A stretch of DNA of 64,000 nucleotides from Anaerolineales bacterium (GTDB lineage: Bacteria > Chloroflexota > Anaerolineae > Anaerolineales > RBG-16-64-43): NCBI GenBank assembly GCA_016932475.1, contig JAFGCU010000027.1, forward strand, positions 42,377 to 106,376, written 5' to 3'. The position numbers and the translations under genes are program-made. Below the pieces are notes generated by a model, which was not told the DNA's origin, did no database searches, and worked only from the letters and a program-made list of their open reading frames with translations. This document shows positions 7,799 to 17,071 of this stretch, in pieces (the first letter of the stretch is position 1; each line of letters starts with the position of its first letter).

Positions 7799-10556
7799 AC
7801 TCTATCTTCTGGACGGGCATGCCCTCGCCTACCGGGCATATTTCGCGCTGACCGCCGCCGGCACACAGGCCAGCCGCTGGATCACGGCCCAGGGCGAACC
7901 GACCGCGGGCACCTACGGTTTCACATCCATCCTCCTGTCGCTTCTGGAAAAAGAGAAACCCCAGTACCTGGCCGTCGCTTTCGACACCGGGCGCACCTTC
8001 CGCGACGATCTGTATCCTGAGTACAAGGCGACCCGCGCCAAGATGCCCGAGGACCTGCGGCCGCAGATCGACCGCATCCGCGAAGTGGTCCGCGCGTTCC
8101 GCATCCCCGTCCTGGAAGCCGAAGGCTTCGAAGCCGACGATGTGCTCGGCACGGTCGCGCGGCAGGCGGGCAAGGAAGGCACCGATGCGTTGATCCTCAG
8201 CGGCGACCGCGACCTGCTCCAGCTGATCGACGACAAAGTCTCGGTCCGCCTGCCGGGCCGCTCGCTTTCGGAATCCACCGATTACGACGCCGCCCGGTTC
8301 CAGCAGGAATGGGGATTCCCGCCGCTGACTTTGATCGATTACAAAGCGCTGGTCGGGGACAAATCCGACAACATCCCGGGCGTCCCGGGAGTCGGCGAAA
8401 AGACGGCGACCGAACTGCTGAAGAAATTCGGCTCGTTCGATTCGATCTATGAAAACCTGGATAACATCCCGCCGCGCTACCGCGCGAAGCTGGAAGCCGG
8501 GCGCGAGAGCGCGCTCCTTTCGCGCCGCCTGGCCACCATCCGCACCGACGCCCCGGTGGCAATTTCGCTCGAAGCCTGCCGGGCGGGGCAGTACGCCCGC
8601 GAAGAAATCGCCGCGCTGTTCCAGACGCTCGAGTTCCGAACACTGCTCTCGCGCCTGCCGGCTTCCGCTTCGTCCGGGATCCAGCTTGGAATGTTTGCCG
8701 AGGCGAAGCCGCGCCCGGAACCGGGCCGCTGGCAGCTGGTCGATGACGAAGGCAAACTTGCGGATCTGGCGGAAAAAATCTCCCGCGCGCCGGTCCTGGC
8801 GGTGGATACCGAAACCACCTCCACCGATCCGATGCGCGCCGAACTTGTCGGGGTCTCGTTTTCCGTCGCAGAGGGGGAGGGGTATTATCTGCCCCTGCGC
8901 CATGCGGACGGGCCGAACCTCGATTTCGGCGCGGTGAAAAGCAGGCTCGCGGCAATTCTTGCCGACCCCCGCATCCCGAAAGCCGGCCACAACATCAAAT
9001 ACGACCTGACGGTCCTGGCGCGCGCCGGGCTGCCGATCTCCGCGCCGGCCTTCGACACGATGATCGCCGAGTGGCTGTGCAATCCCGCCTCGCGCAACCT
9101 CGGATTGAAGGACCTCGGATTTGTCCGGCTGGGGGTGGAGATGACCCCGATCGAGGCGCTGATCGGCAAGGGCGCGAAGCAGACCACCATGGACCGCGTG
9201 CCCGCAGCCCAGGCGGCGCCCTACGCCGCCGCCGATGCGGATGTCACGCTGCGCCTGGTCGCCCCGCTGCGGAAGGAGATGGAGGAACGCAGCCAGACAA
9301 AGCTGTTCGAAGAGATGGAGATGCCTCTCATCCCGATTCTGGCCGCGATGGAGCAGGAGGGCGTCACCCTGGATCTTCCGTACCTTTCCAAGCTGGGCGA
9401 TGATTTCCAGGCCGAGCTCCGGAAAATCGAAACCGAGGTGCATGCGCTTATCGGCCGTCCCTTCAACCTGAATTCCACCCAGCAGCTGGCGGATGCGCTC
9501 TTCGGCCAGCTGCAATTGCAGCCGCCGGACAAATCCCGCAAAACCGCGGCCGGCAAATATTCCACCGCCGCGGACGTCCTCGAGAGCCTGGTCGGCCAGC
9601 ATCCGGTGGTGGAACTGATCCTCCGCCACCGCGAGCTGTCCAAACTGCTCTCCACGTACGTCCTCGCGCTGCGCGACGAGGTCAATCCGGTCACCGGCCG
9701 CGTGCACACCTCCTACAACCAGACCGGAACCGTCACCGGAAGGGTTTCGTCCTCCGATCCGAATCTGCAGAATATCCCGACCCGGACCGAGGAGGGCCGG
9801 CGTCTGCGCCGCGCGTTCACCGGCACATCCGGCCGCCGCCTGCTCTCGATCGACTACTCCCAGATCGAGCTGCGCCTGGCGGCGCACATGGCGAAGGATC
9901 CGGGGATGACCGAAGCGTTCCGCCGCGGCGAGGATATCCATGCCGCAACCGCGGCGGCTGTATACGGCGTGCCGCTCGCCGAGGTCACTCCCGCGATGCG
10001 GCGGCATGCCAAGGCGGTCAACTTCGGCCTGCTGTACGGCCAAACCGCCTTCGGGCTGACCCGTTCGACCGACATGACACTCTCCGACGCGGAGAAATTC
10101 ATCAGCACCTATTTTGAACGCTTCGCCGGGATCCGCGACTTTGTGCAGAACACAAAACGGCTGGCCGCCCGGCAGGGATATGTGGAGACAATGCTCGGCC
10201 GGCGCCGGTATTTCCCGGAGCTCGGTCCGACGGCGCGCCTGGATGTAAATGCCCGCAACCGCGCGGAGCGCGAAGCGGTCAACGCCCCGGTCCAGGGTTC
10301 GGCCGCCGACATCATGAAGATCGCGATGATCCGGCTGCCGGATGCTCTATCCCAGGCCGGCCTGGACGCGCGGATGATCCTGCAGGTGCACGACGAACTG
10401 GTCCTCGACTGCCCCCCCGCCGAAATCCCGCGGGCGGCACGAATCGTGCGGCAAATCATGGAGGGGGTGCTTGCCCTCAGCGTCCCGCTGGTCGCGGACG
10501 CGAAGGAAGGACCCAACTGGGAGGAGATGCAGGCCGTGAAGCTTCCGGCGGAATAA
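7788..10556 (+). CDS. polA: DNA polymerase I with intact proofreading domain
   Basis: A 922-residue family A polymerase. The 5' nuclease domain occupies about residues 1-300 (LYLLDGHALAYRAYFAL at the start; GDKSDNIPGVPGVGEKTA helix-hairpin-helix). The 3'-5' exonuclease domain (about 325-520) keeps its acidic residues: LAVDTETTS, GHNIKYDL and YAAADADVTL, so proofreading is likely, unlike in Thermus-type enzymes. The polymerase domain has motif A SIDYSQIELR (about 687), motif B RRHAKAVNFGLLYG and motif C LQVHDELVLD (about 867). The ATG at 7788 lies inside the end of the upstream gene, shifted by one frame; it was chosen because TPKLYLLDGHALAYRAYF begins at the usual first strand. Confidence 0.97.
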   Translation: MTPKLYLLDGHALAYRAYFALTAAGTQASRWITAQGEPTAGTYGFTSILLSLLEKEKPQYLAVAFDTGRTFRDDLYPEYKATRAKMPEDLRPQIDRIREVVRAFRIPVLEAEGFEADDVLGTVARQAGKEGTDALILSGDRDLLQLIDDKVSVRLPGRSLSESTDYDAARFQQEWGFPPLTLIDYKALVGDKSDNIPGVPGVGEKTATELLKKFGSFDSIYENLDNIPPRYRAKLEAGRESALLSRRLATIRTDAPVAISLEACRAGQYAREEIAALFQTLEFRTLLSRLPASASSGIQLGMFAEAKPRPEPGRWQLVDDEGKLADLAEKISRAPVLAVDTETTSTDPMRAELVGVSFSVAEGEGYYLPLRHADGPNLDFGAVKSRLAAILADPRIPKAGHNIKYDLTVLARAGLPISAPAFDTMIAEWLCNPASRNLGLKDLGFVRLGVEMTPIEALIGKGAKQTTMDRVPAAQAAPYAAADADVTLRLVAPLRKEMEERSQTKLFEEMEMPLIPILAAMEQEGVTLDLPYLSKLGDDFQAELRKIETEVHALIGRPFNLNSTQQLADALFGQLQLQPPDKSRKTAAGKYSTAADVLESLVGQHPVVELILRHRELSKLLSTYVLALRDEVNPVTGRVHTSYNQTGTVTGRVSSSDPNLQNIPTRTEEGRRLRRAFTGTSGRRLLSIDYSQIELRLAAHMAKDPGMTEAFRRGEDIHAATAAAVYGVPLAEVTPAMRRHAKAVNFGLLYGQTAFGLTRSTDMTLSDAEKFISTYFERFAGIRDFVQNTKRLAARQGYVETMLGRRRYFPELGPTARLDVNARNRAEREAVNAPVQGSAADIMKIAMIRLPDALSQAGLDARMILQVHDELVLDCPPAEIPRAARIVRQIMEGVLALSVPLVADAKEGPNWEEMQAVKLPAE

Positions 10557-10583
10557 CCCGGGCGCTTCCGAAATGCGCTTGGC

Positions 10584-12290
10584 ATGAAACCGACGATTCG
10601 CGGAATAGGGATCCTCTGCTTCACAGGAATCCTGCTGGCGGCGTGCCTCGGCGCCAACCCCGCCGGGGAAGAGGCCGCCAAACGATCCACGCTGGACGCG
10701 GCGGAGACCGCCGTGGCACTGCTCTCGACGACCAACACTCCCTTCCTTCCCAGCCAGGATCCCGGTCCGCTTGCCCCAACGACCGGCGCGCCCACGACCT
10801 CCGCAGAAACCGCCCCCTCGATCTGGTTTTCACCCGCTTTACCGGCGTCGTTCAAATCATCCTTTCCGCTGCCCGCGGGATGGCTTATCGCCGCGGAACC
10901 GGAGACGGCCTTCGTCCGGCTGCAACCCGGTGGCGAACATCCGGTTTCCAGCTGGACATATGTCCTGGCGGCGCCGTTCCCGACCGTGGCGGACGGCGTG
11001 ACGGAAGCGGAGTTGCGGGGAGGATGGTCCGGGCAGAGCTCGGGCTTCTTCACCGGCCGGCCGCTGTTGATGGATCAGAATACACTGGAGGTTTTTTCCG
11101 CCGTCTGGGGAAATCCCGCTCCGGGCGCGACGCAGGTTGTGCCCGCGGAAGCGCTCCTGGATGCGGCCTGGTCCTTGCGCCCCGCGTGGGCCGTGATCCC
11201 GTGGGAGGCGGTGGAGCCGCGCTGGAAGGTACTCGCGCTCGACGGGCAATCTCCGCTGCAGAAAGAATTCGCCCCCGGCGGGTACGCGCTCAACGTGCCG
11301 ATCTCCTGCCTGGGGGATGCGGCGCTGTGCGGCGGAGAACTGGCCGGCCTGATTCCGCAGGCGAACCGGGACCCGTCCAAACTCACCACGTTGATCCTCA
11401 CCGGCGTGACTGCGCTCGTGCGCGCGACGGCCTACACGATGGAGACGCGCGGGGTAACCTACCCGGCGCAGGATATCGGGCCGCTCCTGCAATCCGCCGA
11501 CCTGACCCACATCAGCAACGAGATCCCCTTCGCGCAGAATTGCCCGCCGCCGGATCCGAGCCCCGGGCTCTACCGCTTCTGCTCCGATCCGCGCTACATC
11601 GACCTTCTGGAATATATCGGAACGGATATCGTCGAACTCACCGGGAACCACGTTCTGGATTATAAAAAAGCCGCCCTGTTGTATACACTGGACCTTTACC
11701 GCCAGCGCGGATGGCAGTTCTACGCCAGCGGCGCGGATTTATCGTCCGCCCGGCAGCCGATCTTGGTCGAACACAACGGCAACCGTCTGGCGTTTATCGG
11801 GTGCAACCGGGTCGGATACAACGGAGAATGGGCTGGCGATACCGCGCCCGGCGCCGCCCCGTGCGATTTCGGGTACATCCAAAGCGAGATCCGCCGCCTG
11901 CGGCTCGAGGGGTATCTCCCCGTGATGACCTTTCAGTACTTCGAGTATTACCAATATGAGCCCACCATCCAGCAAGCCGAGGAGTTCGGATGGATCGCGG
12001 ATTCCGGGGCGGTGATTGTTTCCGGAAGTCAGGCCCACCATCCGCAGGGCTTCCACTTCCGGGATTCCACCTACATCCATTACGGATTGGGCAACCTGTT
12101 CTTCGATCAGTTCGGGTATGCGAACGAGACGGAGTTGGCCTTTATCGACCGGCACGTGTTCTATCAGGGGCGGTACCTCGGCGTCGAACTCTTTACCATC
12201 CGTTTTGTGGATTACGCCCGGCCGCGGTTCATGACCTCCGAGGAACGGTCCGGGTTCCTCCCCACGGTCTTTTCCGCCAGCGGCTGGTAA
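10584..12290 (+). CDS. Lipoprotein with CapA/PgsA-type metallophosphatase-like domain
   Basis: A 568-residue protein with a lipoprotein signal ending in LLAAC (cysteine at about 21). The first half (to about 270) is a poorly characterised outer region with SSWTYVLAAPFPTV and is not recognised. The second half matches the CapA/PgsA family: LILTGVTALVRATAYTME, SNEIPF, IVELTGNHVLDY, LVEHNGNRLAFIGCNR and IVSGSQAHHPQGF, which carry the Asn and His residues of the metallophosphoesterase-like fold. Such proteins take part in capsule or polyglutamate export and wall chemistry; the exact substrate here is unknown. The next gene, queG, starts eight bases after the stop. Confidence 0.82.
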   Translation: MKPTIRGIGILCFTGILLAACLGANPAGEEAAKRSTLDAAETAVALLSTTNTPFLPSQDPGPLAPTTGAPTTSAETAPSIWFSPALPASFKSSFPLPAGWLIAAEPETAFVRLQPGGEHPVSSWTYVLAAPFPTVADGVTEAELRGGWSGQSSGFFTGRPLLMDQNTLEVFSAVWGNPAPGATQVVPAEALLDAAWSLRPAWAVIPWEAVEPRWKVLALDGQSPLQKEFAPGGYALNVPISCLGDAALCGGELAGLIPQANRDPSKLTTLILTGVTALVRATAYTMETRGVTYPAQDIGPLLQSADLTHISNEIPFAQNCPPPDPSPGLYRFCSDPRYIDLLEYIGTDIVELTGNHVLDYKKAALLYTLDLYRQRGWQFYASGADLSSARQPILVEHNGNRLAFIGCNRVGYNGEWAGDTAPGAAPCDFGYIQSEIRRLRLEGYLPVMTFQYFEYYQYEPTIQQAEEFGWIADSGAVIVSGSQAHHPQGFHFRDSTYIHYGLGNLFFDQFGYANETELAFIDRHVFYQGRYLGVELFTIRFVDYARPRFMTSEERSGFLPTVFSASGW

Positions 12291-12298
12291 CCCTCCTT

Positions 12299-13342
12299 AT
12301 GGAAACCTGCAAAACGGCGATCCGCCGGCGCGCGCTCGAATTGGGTTTCACCCTGTGCGGATTCACCACCGCCGCGCCCCCGGAGGATTATCCACGATTC
12401 CGGGAATGGGTTGCCGCCGGCCTGCACGCCGGGATGGGCTACCTGGCGGCTGACCGCCCGCTCGCCGTGCGGGCCGACCCCACCCGCCTGCTCCCCTCCG
12501 CCCGCTCGATCATCGCGCTCGCCGCTGCCTATCCCCCGCCTCCGGCCGCCGAGAACCTGCCACTGGAGGGGGCTGTCGCGGCCTACGCGCTCGGCGACGA
12601 TTATCACGAGGTCATCCGCGCCCGCCTGCGAACCCTGTGCGAGTATGTCAGCTCATGGACCGGGCAGCATGTGGCAAGCCGCGGATGCGTAGATACCGCT
12701 CCGCTCCTCGAGCGGGAGATTGCCTCGCGCGCCGGATTGGGCTGGATCGGGCGGAACTCGATGCTGATCCACCCCCGGTTCGGCTCGTACCTCTTCCTGG
12801 CGGAAATTCTCACCGAGCTGGAGATTCCGCCCGATCCCCCGTTTACCGCCGACCGTTGCGGGACCTGCACCCGTTGCCGGCAGGCTTGCCCGACCGGATG
12901 CATCCTCCCGGATAGGACGATAGATTCCGGGCGCTGCATCTCCTACCTTACCATCGAGCATCGCGGGCCAATCCCCGCTGCCTTGCGCGGCATGATGGGA
13001 CGCGCCGTCTTTGGATGCGACCTCTGCCAGACCGCCTGCCCGTGGAACCGGAATGCGCCGCCCGCCATGGATGCGGTGTTTTTTCCGCGGGCCCACTTCC
13101 CGATCCGCGACATGGTCCGGGAATATCTGCTTCCGGAAGAGGCATGGCAGGAGCGATTCCGGCGCAGCCCGATCCGCCGGACGGGCCGGGAAGGGTACCG
13201 GCGGAACCTTCTGATCGCCCTTGGAAATGCCCGCCGGGAAGAGGCTGTGCCGGTCCTGGAGGCCGCCGCGCGGGATCCCGACCCAGTCTTGAGTGAATGC
13301 GCGGTCTGGGCGTTGGGCCGGATTCGAGAGGAAAATGCCTGA
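12299..13342 (+). CDS. queG: Epoxyqueuosine reductase QueG
   Basis: A 347-residue iron-sulfur and cobalamin enzyme that reduces epoxyqueuosine to queuosine in the tRNA wobble position. Two ferredoxin-like motifs are visible: CGTCTRCRQACPTGC (about 184-198) and CDLCQTACPWN (about 240-250). GLGWIGRNSMLI and the flanking SYLFLAEILTEL are typical of the family, and a short HEAT-like tail (EAVPVLEAAARDPDPVLSEC) is present. The ATG at 12299 was chosen for the conserved N-terminus (AIRRRALELGFTLCGF); no good ribosome binding site precedes it, but the previous gene stops eight bases earlier, so coupling is likely. No other queuosine gene is in the window. Confidence 0.93.
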   Translation: METCKTAIRRRALELGFTLCGFTTAAPPEDYPRFREWVAAGLHAGMGYLAADRPLAVRADPTRLLPSARSIIALAAAYPPPPAAENLPLEGAVAAYALGDDYHEVIRARLRTLCEYVSSWTGQHVASRGCVDTAPLLEREIASRAGLGWIGRNSMLIHPRFGSYLFLAEILTELEIPPDPPFTADRCGTCTRCRQACPTGCILPDRTIDSGRCISYLTIEHRGPIPAALRGMMGRAVFGCDLCQTACPWNRNAPPAMDAVFFPRAHFPIRDMVREYLLPEEAWQERFRRSPIRRTGREGYRRNLLIALGNARREEAVPVLEAAARDPDPVLSECAVWALGRIREENA

Positions 13343-13477
13343 AAAATAGCCGATTTTTCGGCTTGTGGCACATTCCCATTCAATTCGGTAGAATACCCTT
13401 ATCCGGTCTTCCAAACCACCCATCATTTCAAAAGGTCAATTTCAGGCCCCCAGGGAAGACGCGGAGGAAAGGAGAAA

Positions 13478-14191
13478 ATGTCAGATCTGAATAACTCGGA
13501 AGATTTTGGCGATACCGCCGGTTTTTATCCCAAGCGCCGTGAGGGTTTGGGTAACTTCTTCATGGGCATGCTGACCGGCGTCGCCGTCGTCATCGGCGTC
13601 TTCCTCCTGATCATCGGGATTGGCGGACCCGGCGCCCTGCCGCTGCCGTTTTTATCCTCGCCGACGCCTTTCCCCACCGCCACGATCGCGGCAACCCTGA
13701 CCTTCACGCCTTCGCTCACGTTCACCGCCTCACCGGAAACGCCGGCGATCACCCCAACCCCGAACTGTCCGGCGGAATATGTCATTCAGTCGGGCGACCT
13801 GCTCAGCACGATCGCTGAAAAATGCGGCATCTCGGTCGAGGCGATCGTCGCGCTCAATCCGACGATCGATCCGAATAACATCCAGGTCGGAACGACAATC
13901 CTTCTTCCGCCGGCAGGAACCGGCTTCACCCCGACCGTCATCCCCGCGGACACGATACCCGGGACGGTCATTTCCATCCGGGTGCAGGCGGGGGACACGC
14001 TCGAGTCGATTGCGGGAAAATGCTGGTCGACCGTCGACGATCTGATCAAGACCAATAACATCGATGATCCCAACTTCCTGTCCGTGGGCATGGAACTGAA
14101 ATGCCACTACGGGATCGCCACGCCGGTCCCGAGCCGCGTCTCTCCGACCTTCGGCCCTACACCGACGTATACGGTCACGCCGGCGCCATAA
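13478..14191 (+). CDS. Membrane-anchored protein with two LysM domains
   Basis: A 237-residue protein with AAAGGAG nine bases before the ATG. A cytoplasmic stretch of about 27 residues is followed by one membrane segment (MGMLTGVAVVIGVFLLIIGIG), a long Thr/Pro linker (PTPFPTATIAATLTFTPS) and two LysM units: YVIQSGDLLSTIAEKCGIS (about 101-119) and SIRVQAGDTLESIAGKC (about 168-184). LysM binds N-acetylglucosamine in peptidoglycan, so the protein probably tethers the membrane to the wall or scaffolds wall enzymes. The cysteines in each LysM may form disulfides outside the cell. Confidence 0.88.
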   Translation: MSDLNNSEDFGDTAGFYPKRREGLGNFFMGMLTGVAVVIGVFLLIIGIGGPGALPLPFLSSPTPFPTATIAATLTFTPSLTFTASPETPAITPTPNCPAEYVIQSGDLLSTIAEKCGISVEAIVALNPTIDPNNIQVGTTILLPPAGTGFTPTVIPADTIPGTVISIRVQAGDTLESIAGKCWSTVDDLIKTNNIDDPNFLSVGMELKCHYGIATPVPSRVSPTFGPTPTYTVTPAP

Positions 14192-14215
14192 CCTCACTTC
14201 CTCCCTCATCCCCTG

Positions 14216-14245
14216 CCCTTCTCCCAGCGTATGCTGGGAGAAGGG
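14216..14245. repeat. Perfect palindrome, copy of a dispersed intergenic repeat
   Basis: CCCTTCTCCCAGC, loop GTAT, and its exact complement. The same CTCCCAGC core recurs in the palindrome at 22741-22766, and the left arm begins again at the very end of the window (63988-64000). It lies between the LysM gene and the groEL terminator. Confidence 0.75.
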
Positions 14246-14280
14246 AGTCGGCGTTCTTCCGACGGGATGAGGGCGAGGAT

Positions 14281-14317
14281 AAAAAAGCCCCGCGCGAAAG
14301 TCAGCGCGGGGTTTTTT
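14281..14317. terminator. Bidirectional intrinsic terminator between LysM gene and groEL
   Basis: Six A residues, stem CCCCGCGC / GCGCGGGG with an eight-base loop, then six T residues. It can serve the LysM gene on the plus strand and groEL on the minus strand. Confidence 0.9.
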
Positions 14318-14338
14318 ATATCTTTGTTTCGGAACGGA

Positions 14339-15985
14339 TTAGTAATCCATTCCGCCGCCGCCGCCGGGCGGCATCGGCATCGGTTTTTCCTTCTCCGGCG
14401 CATCGGTGATCAGCGCCTCGGTGGTGAGGATCATGGCGGCGATGGAGGCTGCATTCTCCAGCGCGCCGCGGACGACCTTGACCGGGTCGATGATGCCGGC
14501 CTTGATCATGTCCGTGTATTCGTTGGTCAGAACATTGAAGCCGATGTGCTTGTTCTTGGCTTCGGCGGATTTGCGGCGCACGGCGTCGATCACGACCGCG
14601 CCATCCTCGCCGGCATTCGCGGCGAGCCGGCGGATCGGGGCTTCAAGTGCCTTGCGGACGACATTCACGCCCACCTGGGCATCATCCGAATCCATCTTGA
14701 TTTTATCCAACGCGGAAGCGGCGTTGATCAGCGAGATTTCCCCGCCGGCCACGATGCCTTCTTCCACGGCCGCGCGCGCCGCCGAGAGGGCGTCTTCCAC
14801 GCGATGCTTCTTTTCCTTCAGCTCGGTCTCGGTCGCCGCGCCGACGCGGATCACGGCCACGCCGCCGGAGAGCTTGGCCAGCCGCTCCTGCAGCTTTTCC
14901 TTGTCGTAGTCGGAAGTGGATTTGTCGATCTCAACCTTGATCTCGTCGATCCGGCCTTTAATTTTCTTCGCGTCGCCCTTGCCGCCGACGATCGTGGTGT
15001 CGTCCTTGGTGGCGACGATCTTGTCGCATTTACCGAGGTCGGCGAGAGTCGTGTTTTCCAGCTTCTTGCCGAGTTCTTCGGTGATGACCGTGCCGCCGGT
15101 GAGGATGGCGATATCCTGGAGCATGGCCTTGCGGCGGTCGCCGAACCCGGGGGCCTTGACGGCCAGCACGTTGAGCATGCCGCGCAGTTTGTTCAGCACG
15201 AGGGTGGCCAGGGCTTCGCCGTCAATCTCTTCGGCGATGATCACCAGGTCCCGCTTGCCGGTCTGGACGAGTTTTTCCAGGATCGGGACAATGTCGGTCG
15301 CGGCGGAGATTTTCTTGTCGTAGATCAGGATGTACGGCTCGGTGATGACGCTTTCCATCGCTTCCGGGCTGGTGATGAAGTACGCGGAAATGTAGCCGCG
15401 GTCGAACTGCATGCCTTCGACGTACTCGGTTTCAAACTGCAGACTCTTGGATTCCTCGACCGTAATCACGCCGTCTTTGCCGACTTTATCCATCACATCG
15501 GCGATCAGGGAGCCGATCTGGGCGTCGGCGGCGGAGTTGGTGGCAACCGAGGCGATTTCCTCTTTGGTTTCAATCTTCTGGGACTGGGCGCGGATGGCTT
15601 CCACGGCCGCGGCGGTGGCCTTCTCGATCCCGTGCTTGATCAGCATCGGGTTGGCGCCGGCCGCGACGCTCTTGAGGCCTTCGATCACGATCGCGTGCGC
15701 GAGGACCGTCGAGGTGGTGGTGCCGTCGCCGGCGATGTCGTTGGTCTTGGTGGCGGCTTCCTTGAGGAGCTGGGCGCCCATGTTCTGATACGGATCCTCC
15801 AGCTCGATCTCCTTGGCCACGGTCACGCCGTCGTGGGTGATGGTCGGGGCGCCGAATTTCTTATCCAGCGCGACATTCCGCCCTTTGGGGCCGAGGGTGG
15901 TGGCGACCGCATTGGCGAGGATTTCGATGCCTTCCTTCAACCGTTTGCGGGCCTCATCGGAAAAGACAATTTGTTTGGCACTCAT
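14339..15985 (-). CDS. groEL: 60 kDa chaperonin GroEL
   Basis: A 548-residue chaperonin with the full family sequence: [18 protein letters not shown] at the start, the ATP-binding [17 protein letters not shown] and [14 protein letters not shown], and the flexible GGGGGMDY tail. It forms the double heptameric folding chamber with GroES in the cytoplasm. It is the second gene of the groES-groEL operon, 42 bases after groES, under the CIRCE operator at 16366, so repression by HrcA and heat induction are expected. It ends at a bidirectional terminator. Confidence 0.98.
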   Translation of the reverse strand: MSAKQIVFSDEARKRLKEGIEILANAVATTLGPKGRNVALDKKFGAPTITHDGVTVAKEIELEDPYQNMGAQLLKEAATKTNDIAGDGTTTSTVLAHAIVIEGLKSVAAGANPMLIKHGIEKATAAAVEAIRAQSQKIETKEEIASVATNSAADAQIGSLIADVMDKVGKDGVITVEESKSLQFETEYVEGMQFDRGYISAYFITSPEAMESVITEPYILIYDKKISAATDIVPILEKLVQTGKRDLVIIAEEIDGEALATLVLNKLRGMLNVLAVKAPGFGDRRKAMLQDIAILTGGTVITEELGKKLENTTLADLGKCDKIVATKDDTTIVGGKGDAKKIKGRIDEIKVEIDKSTSDYDKEKLQERLAKLSGGVAVIRVGAATETELKEKKHRVEDALSAARAAVEEGIVAGGEISLINAASALDKIKMDSDDAQVGVNVVRKALEAPIRRLAANAGEDGAVVIDAVRRKSAEAKNKHIGFNVLTNEYTDMIKAGIIDPVKVVRGALENAASIAAMILTTEALITDAPEKEKPMPMPPGGGGGMDY

Positions 15986-16027
15986 AGCTCAATCTCCTGG
16001 ATTTTTCCGGTTGGTGAGCAGGCTCAC

Positions 16028-16324
16028 CTAACCTTCAACGATGGCAAGGATATCGGATTCTTTTACGATGAGCAGCTTCTTGCCGTCCACCTTGACCTCG
16101 GTGCCGGCGTACTTCGCATACAGGACGGTGTTGCCAACTTTGACATCCATCGCGATGCGCTCTCCGTCTTCGTCCCGCGCACCGGGTCCTATGGAAAGGA
16201 TCTTTCCCTTCTGCGGTTTTTCCTTGGCGGTATCGGGGATCACGATTCCGGCAGGAGTCATCTCTTCCTGCTCCAAGGGCTCGATGATGACCCGATCGCC
16301 AAGCGGTTTAAATGTAACAGCCAT
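16028..16324 (-). CDS. groES: 10 kDa co-chaperonin GroES
   Basis: A 98-residue co-chaperonin: [19 protein letters not shown], the mobile loop [16 protein letters not shown], and the typical [19 protein letters not shown]. Upstream in-frame starts at 16330 and 16372 are less likely: AAGGAGG sits eight bases before the ATG at 16324 and too close to the ATG at 16330. First gene of the groE operon. Confidence 0.97.
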   Translation of the reverse strand: MAVTFKPLGDRVIIEPLEQEEMTPAGIVIPDTAKEKPQKGKILSIGPGARDEDGERIAMDVKVGNTVLYAKYAGTEVKVDGKKLLIVKESDILAIVEG

Positions 16325-16365
16325 CTTCATTACCTCCTTTATGAATTTGTCTCTGATTTTGAGAA

Positions 16366-16392
16366 TTAGCACTCATATGGCCCGAGTGCCAA
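16366..16392. promoter_or_regulatory. CIRCE operator of the groE operon
   Basis: TTAGCACTC, nine bases, GAGTGCCAA: the HrcA-binding inverted repeat with one change from the consensus (GAGTGCTAA). It sits between the groE promoter and groES, where bound HrcA blocks early transcription. Confidence 0.95.
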
Positions 16393-16397
16393 TAGGC

Positions 16398-16426
16398 ATA
16401 ATACACGACGGGTTTGGAGATGTCAA
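16398..16426 (-). promoter_or_regulatory. groE promoter
   Basis: On the minus strand TTGACA (rc of 16421-16426), a 17-base spacer and TATTAT (rc of 16398-16403), just upstream of the CIRCE operator. A strong housekeeping promoter, consistent with HrcA-controlled rather than alternative-sigma heat shock regulation. Confidence 0.9.
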
Positions 16427-16481
16427 GGGTTTGGGTCGAATTGAAGGGATAAACCCGGCAAAAGCGGGAATCCGCCTAAAA

Positions 16482-16850
16482 TCAGCGGTTGATTATTCGA
16501 GCTACCGTTGTCTCCAGATCATCAAATTCCACCGGTTTGGGCAGGAACGCATCCGCGCCGGCGGCCATGATTCCGGAAACGATCGCATCCTGTGTGTCGG
16601 AGGAGACGGCCAGGATCGGCACCGGTGCGAGCTGCGGATCCCTGCGGATAAACCGGATCACCTCGCCGCCATCCACCCCCTGCATGTGGACGTCCAAGAC
16701 CAGAAGATGGGGAAGACCCTTGGACATGGTTTCGATCGCGAGCCGCGGGCTATAGACCGGCCGGGCCTGAAAGCCGATCAGGCTCAACATCTTAACGATG
16801 CCGTCGGCGGTTTCGCGGTTGTCGTCCACGACCAAAGCTGTCTGCGTCAT
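16482..16850 (-). CDS. Stand-alone receiver-domain response regulator
   Basis: A 122-residue single-domain receiver (CheY-like). The acidic pocket VVDDNRE is at about 7-13, the phospho-acceptor Asp in LVLDVHMQG at 53, the Thr/Ser switch in ILAVSSDT and the conserved lysine in LPKPVEF. It has no output domain, so it acts through protein contacts; its partner kinase is not adjacent. ATG at 16850 is preferred; a TTG at 16862 directly after GGAGA would add four residues. The downstream space to 17071 carries a palindromic repeat. Confidence 0.88.
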   Translation of the reverse strand: MTQTALVVDDNRETADGIVKMLSLIGFQARPVYSPRLAIETMSKGLPHLLVLDVHMQGVDGGEVIRFIRRDPQLAPVPILAVSSDTQDAIVSGIMAAGADAFLPKPVEFDDLETTVARIINR

Positions 16851-16950
16851 GGCTTGCGGCAATCTCCAAGAATCATTCTACTCTTAAATTGGAAAAGCCG
16901 GATTCAGAGAAAAACCGACTCCCGGTCTTCCTAAGTCAATAAACCTGTTA

Positions 16951-17022
16951 ACCGCCAAGGCACGAAGACACGAAGTCAAACCATGAATTCTTTGCGTCTT
17001 GGGGTCTTGGTGTCTTCGTGGT
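16951..17022. repeat. Palindromic intergenic repeat (ACCGCCAAGG...CACGAAG family)
   Basis: ACCGCCAAGGCACGAAGACA at the left is mirrored imperfectly by CTTTGCGTCTTGG and GTGTCTTCGTGGT at the right. Related purine/pyrimidine palindromes occur at 52205-52270 and 28704-28757. The element fills most of the gap between the receiver gene and the L,D-transpeptidase gene. Confidence 0.7.
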
Positions 17023-17071
17023 TTATAAATATAGCCTCACCTTAACCAGAAAACCTCATAAATAAATCGGA

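Noticed and set aside
7740..10043. Minus-strand open frame opposite polA
   Set aside because: Shadow of a strongly conserved coding gene; no recognisable motif.
14231..16369. Long plus-strand open frame opposite groEL/groES
   Set aside because: It mirrors the codon bias of groEL on the other strand, has no family match, and has no promoter or ribosome site.
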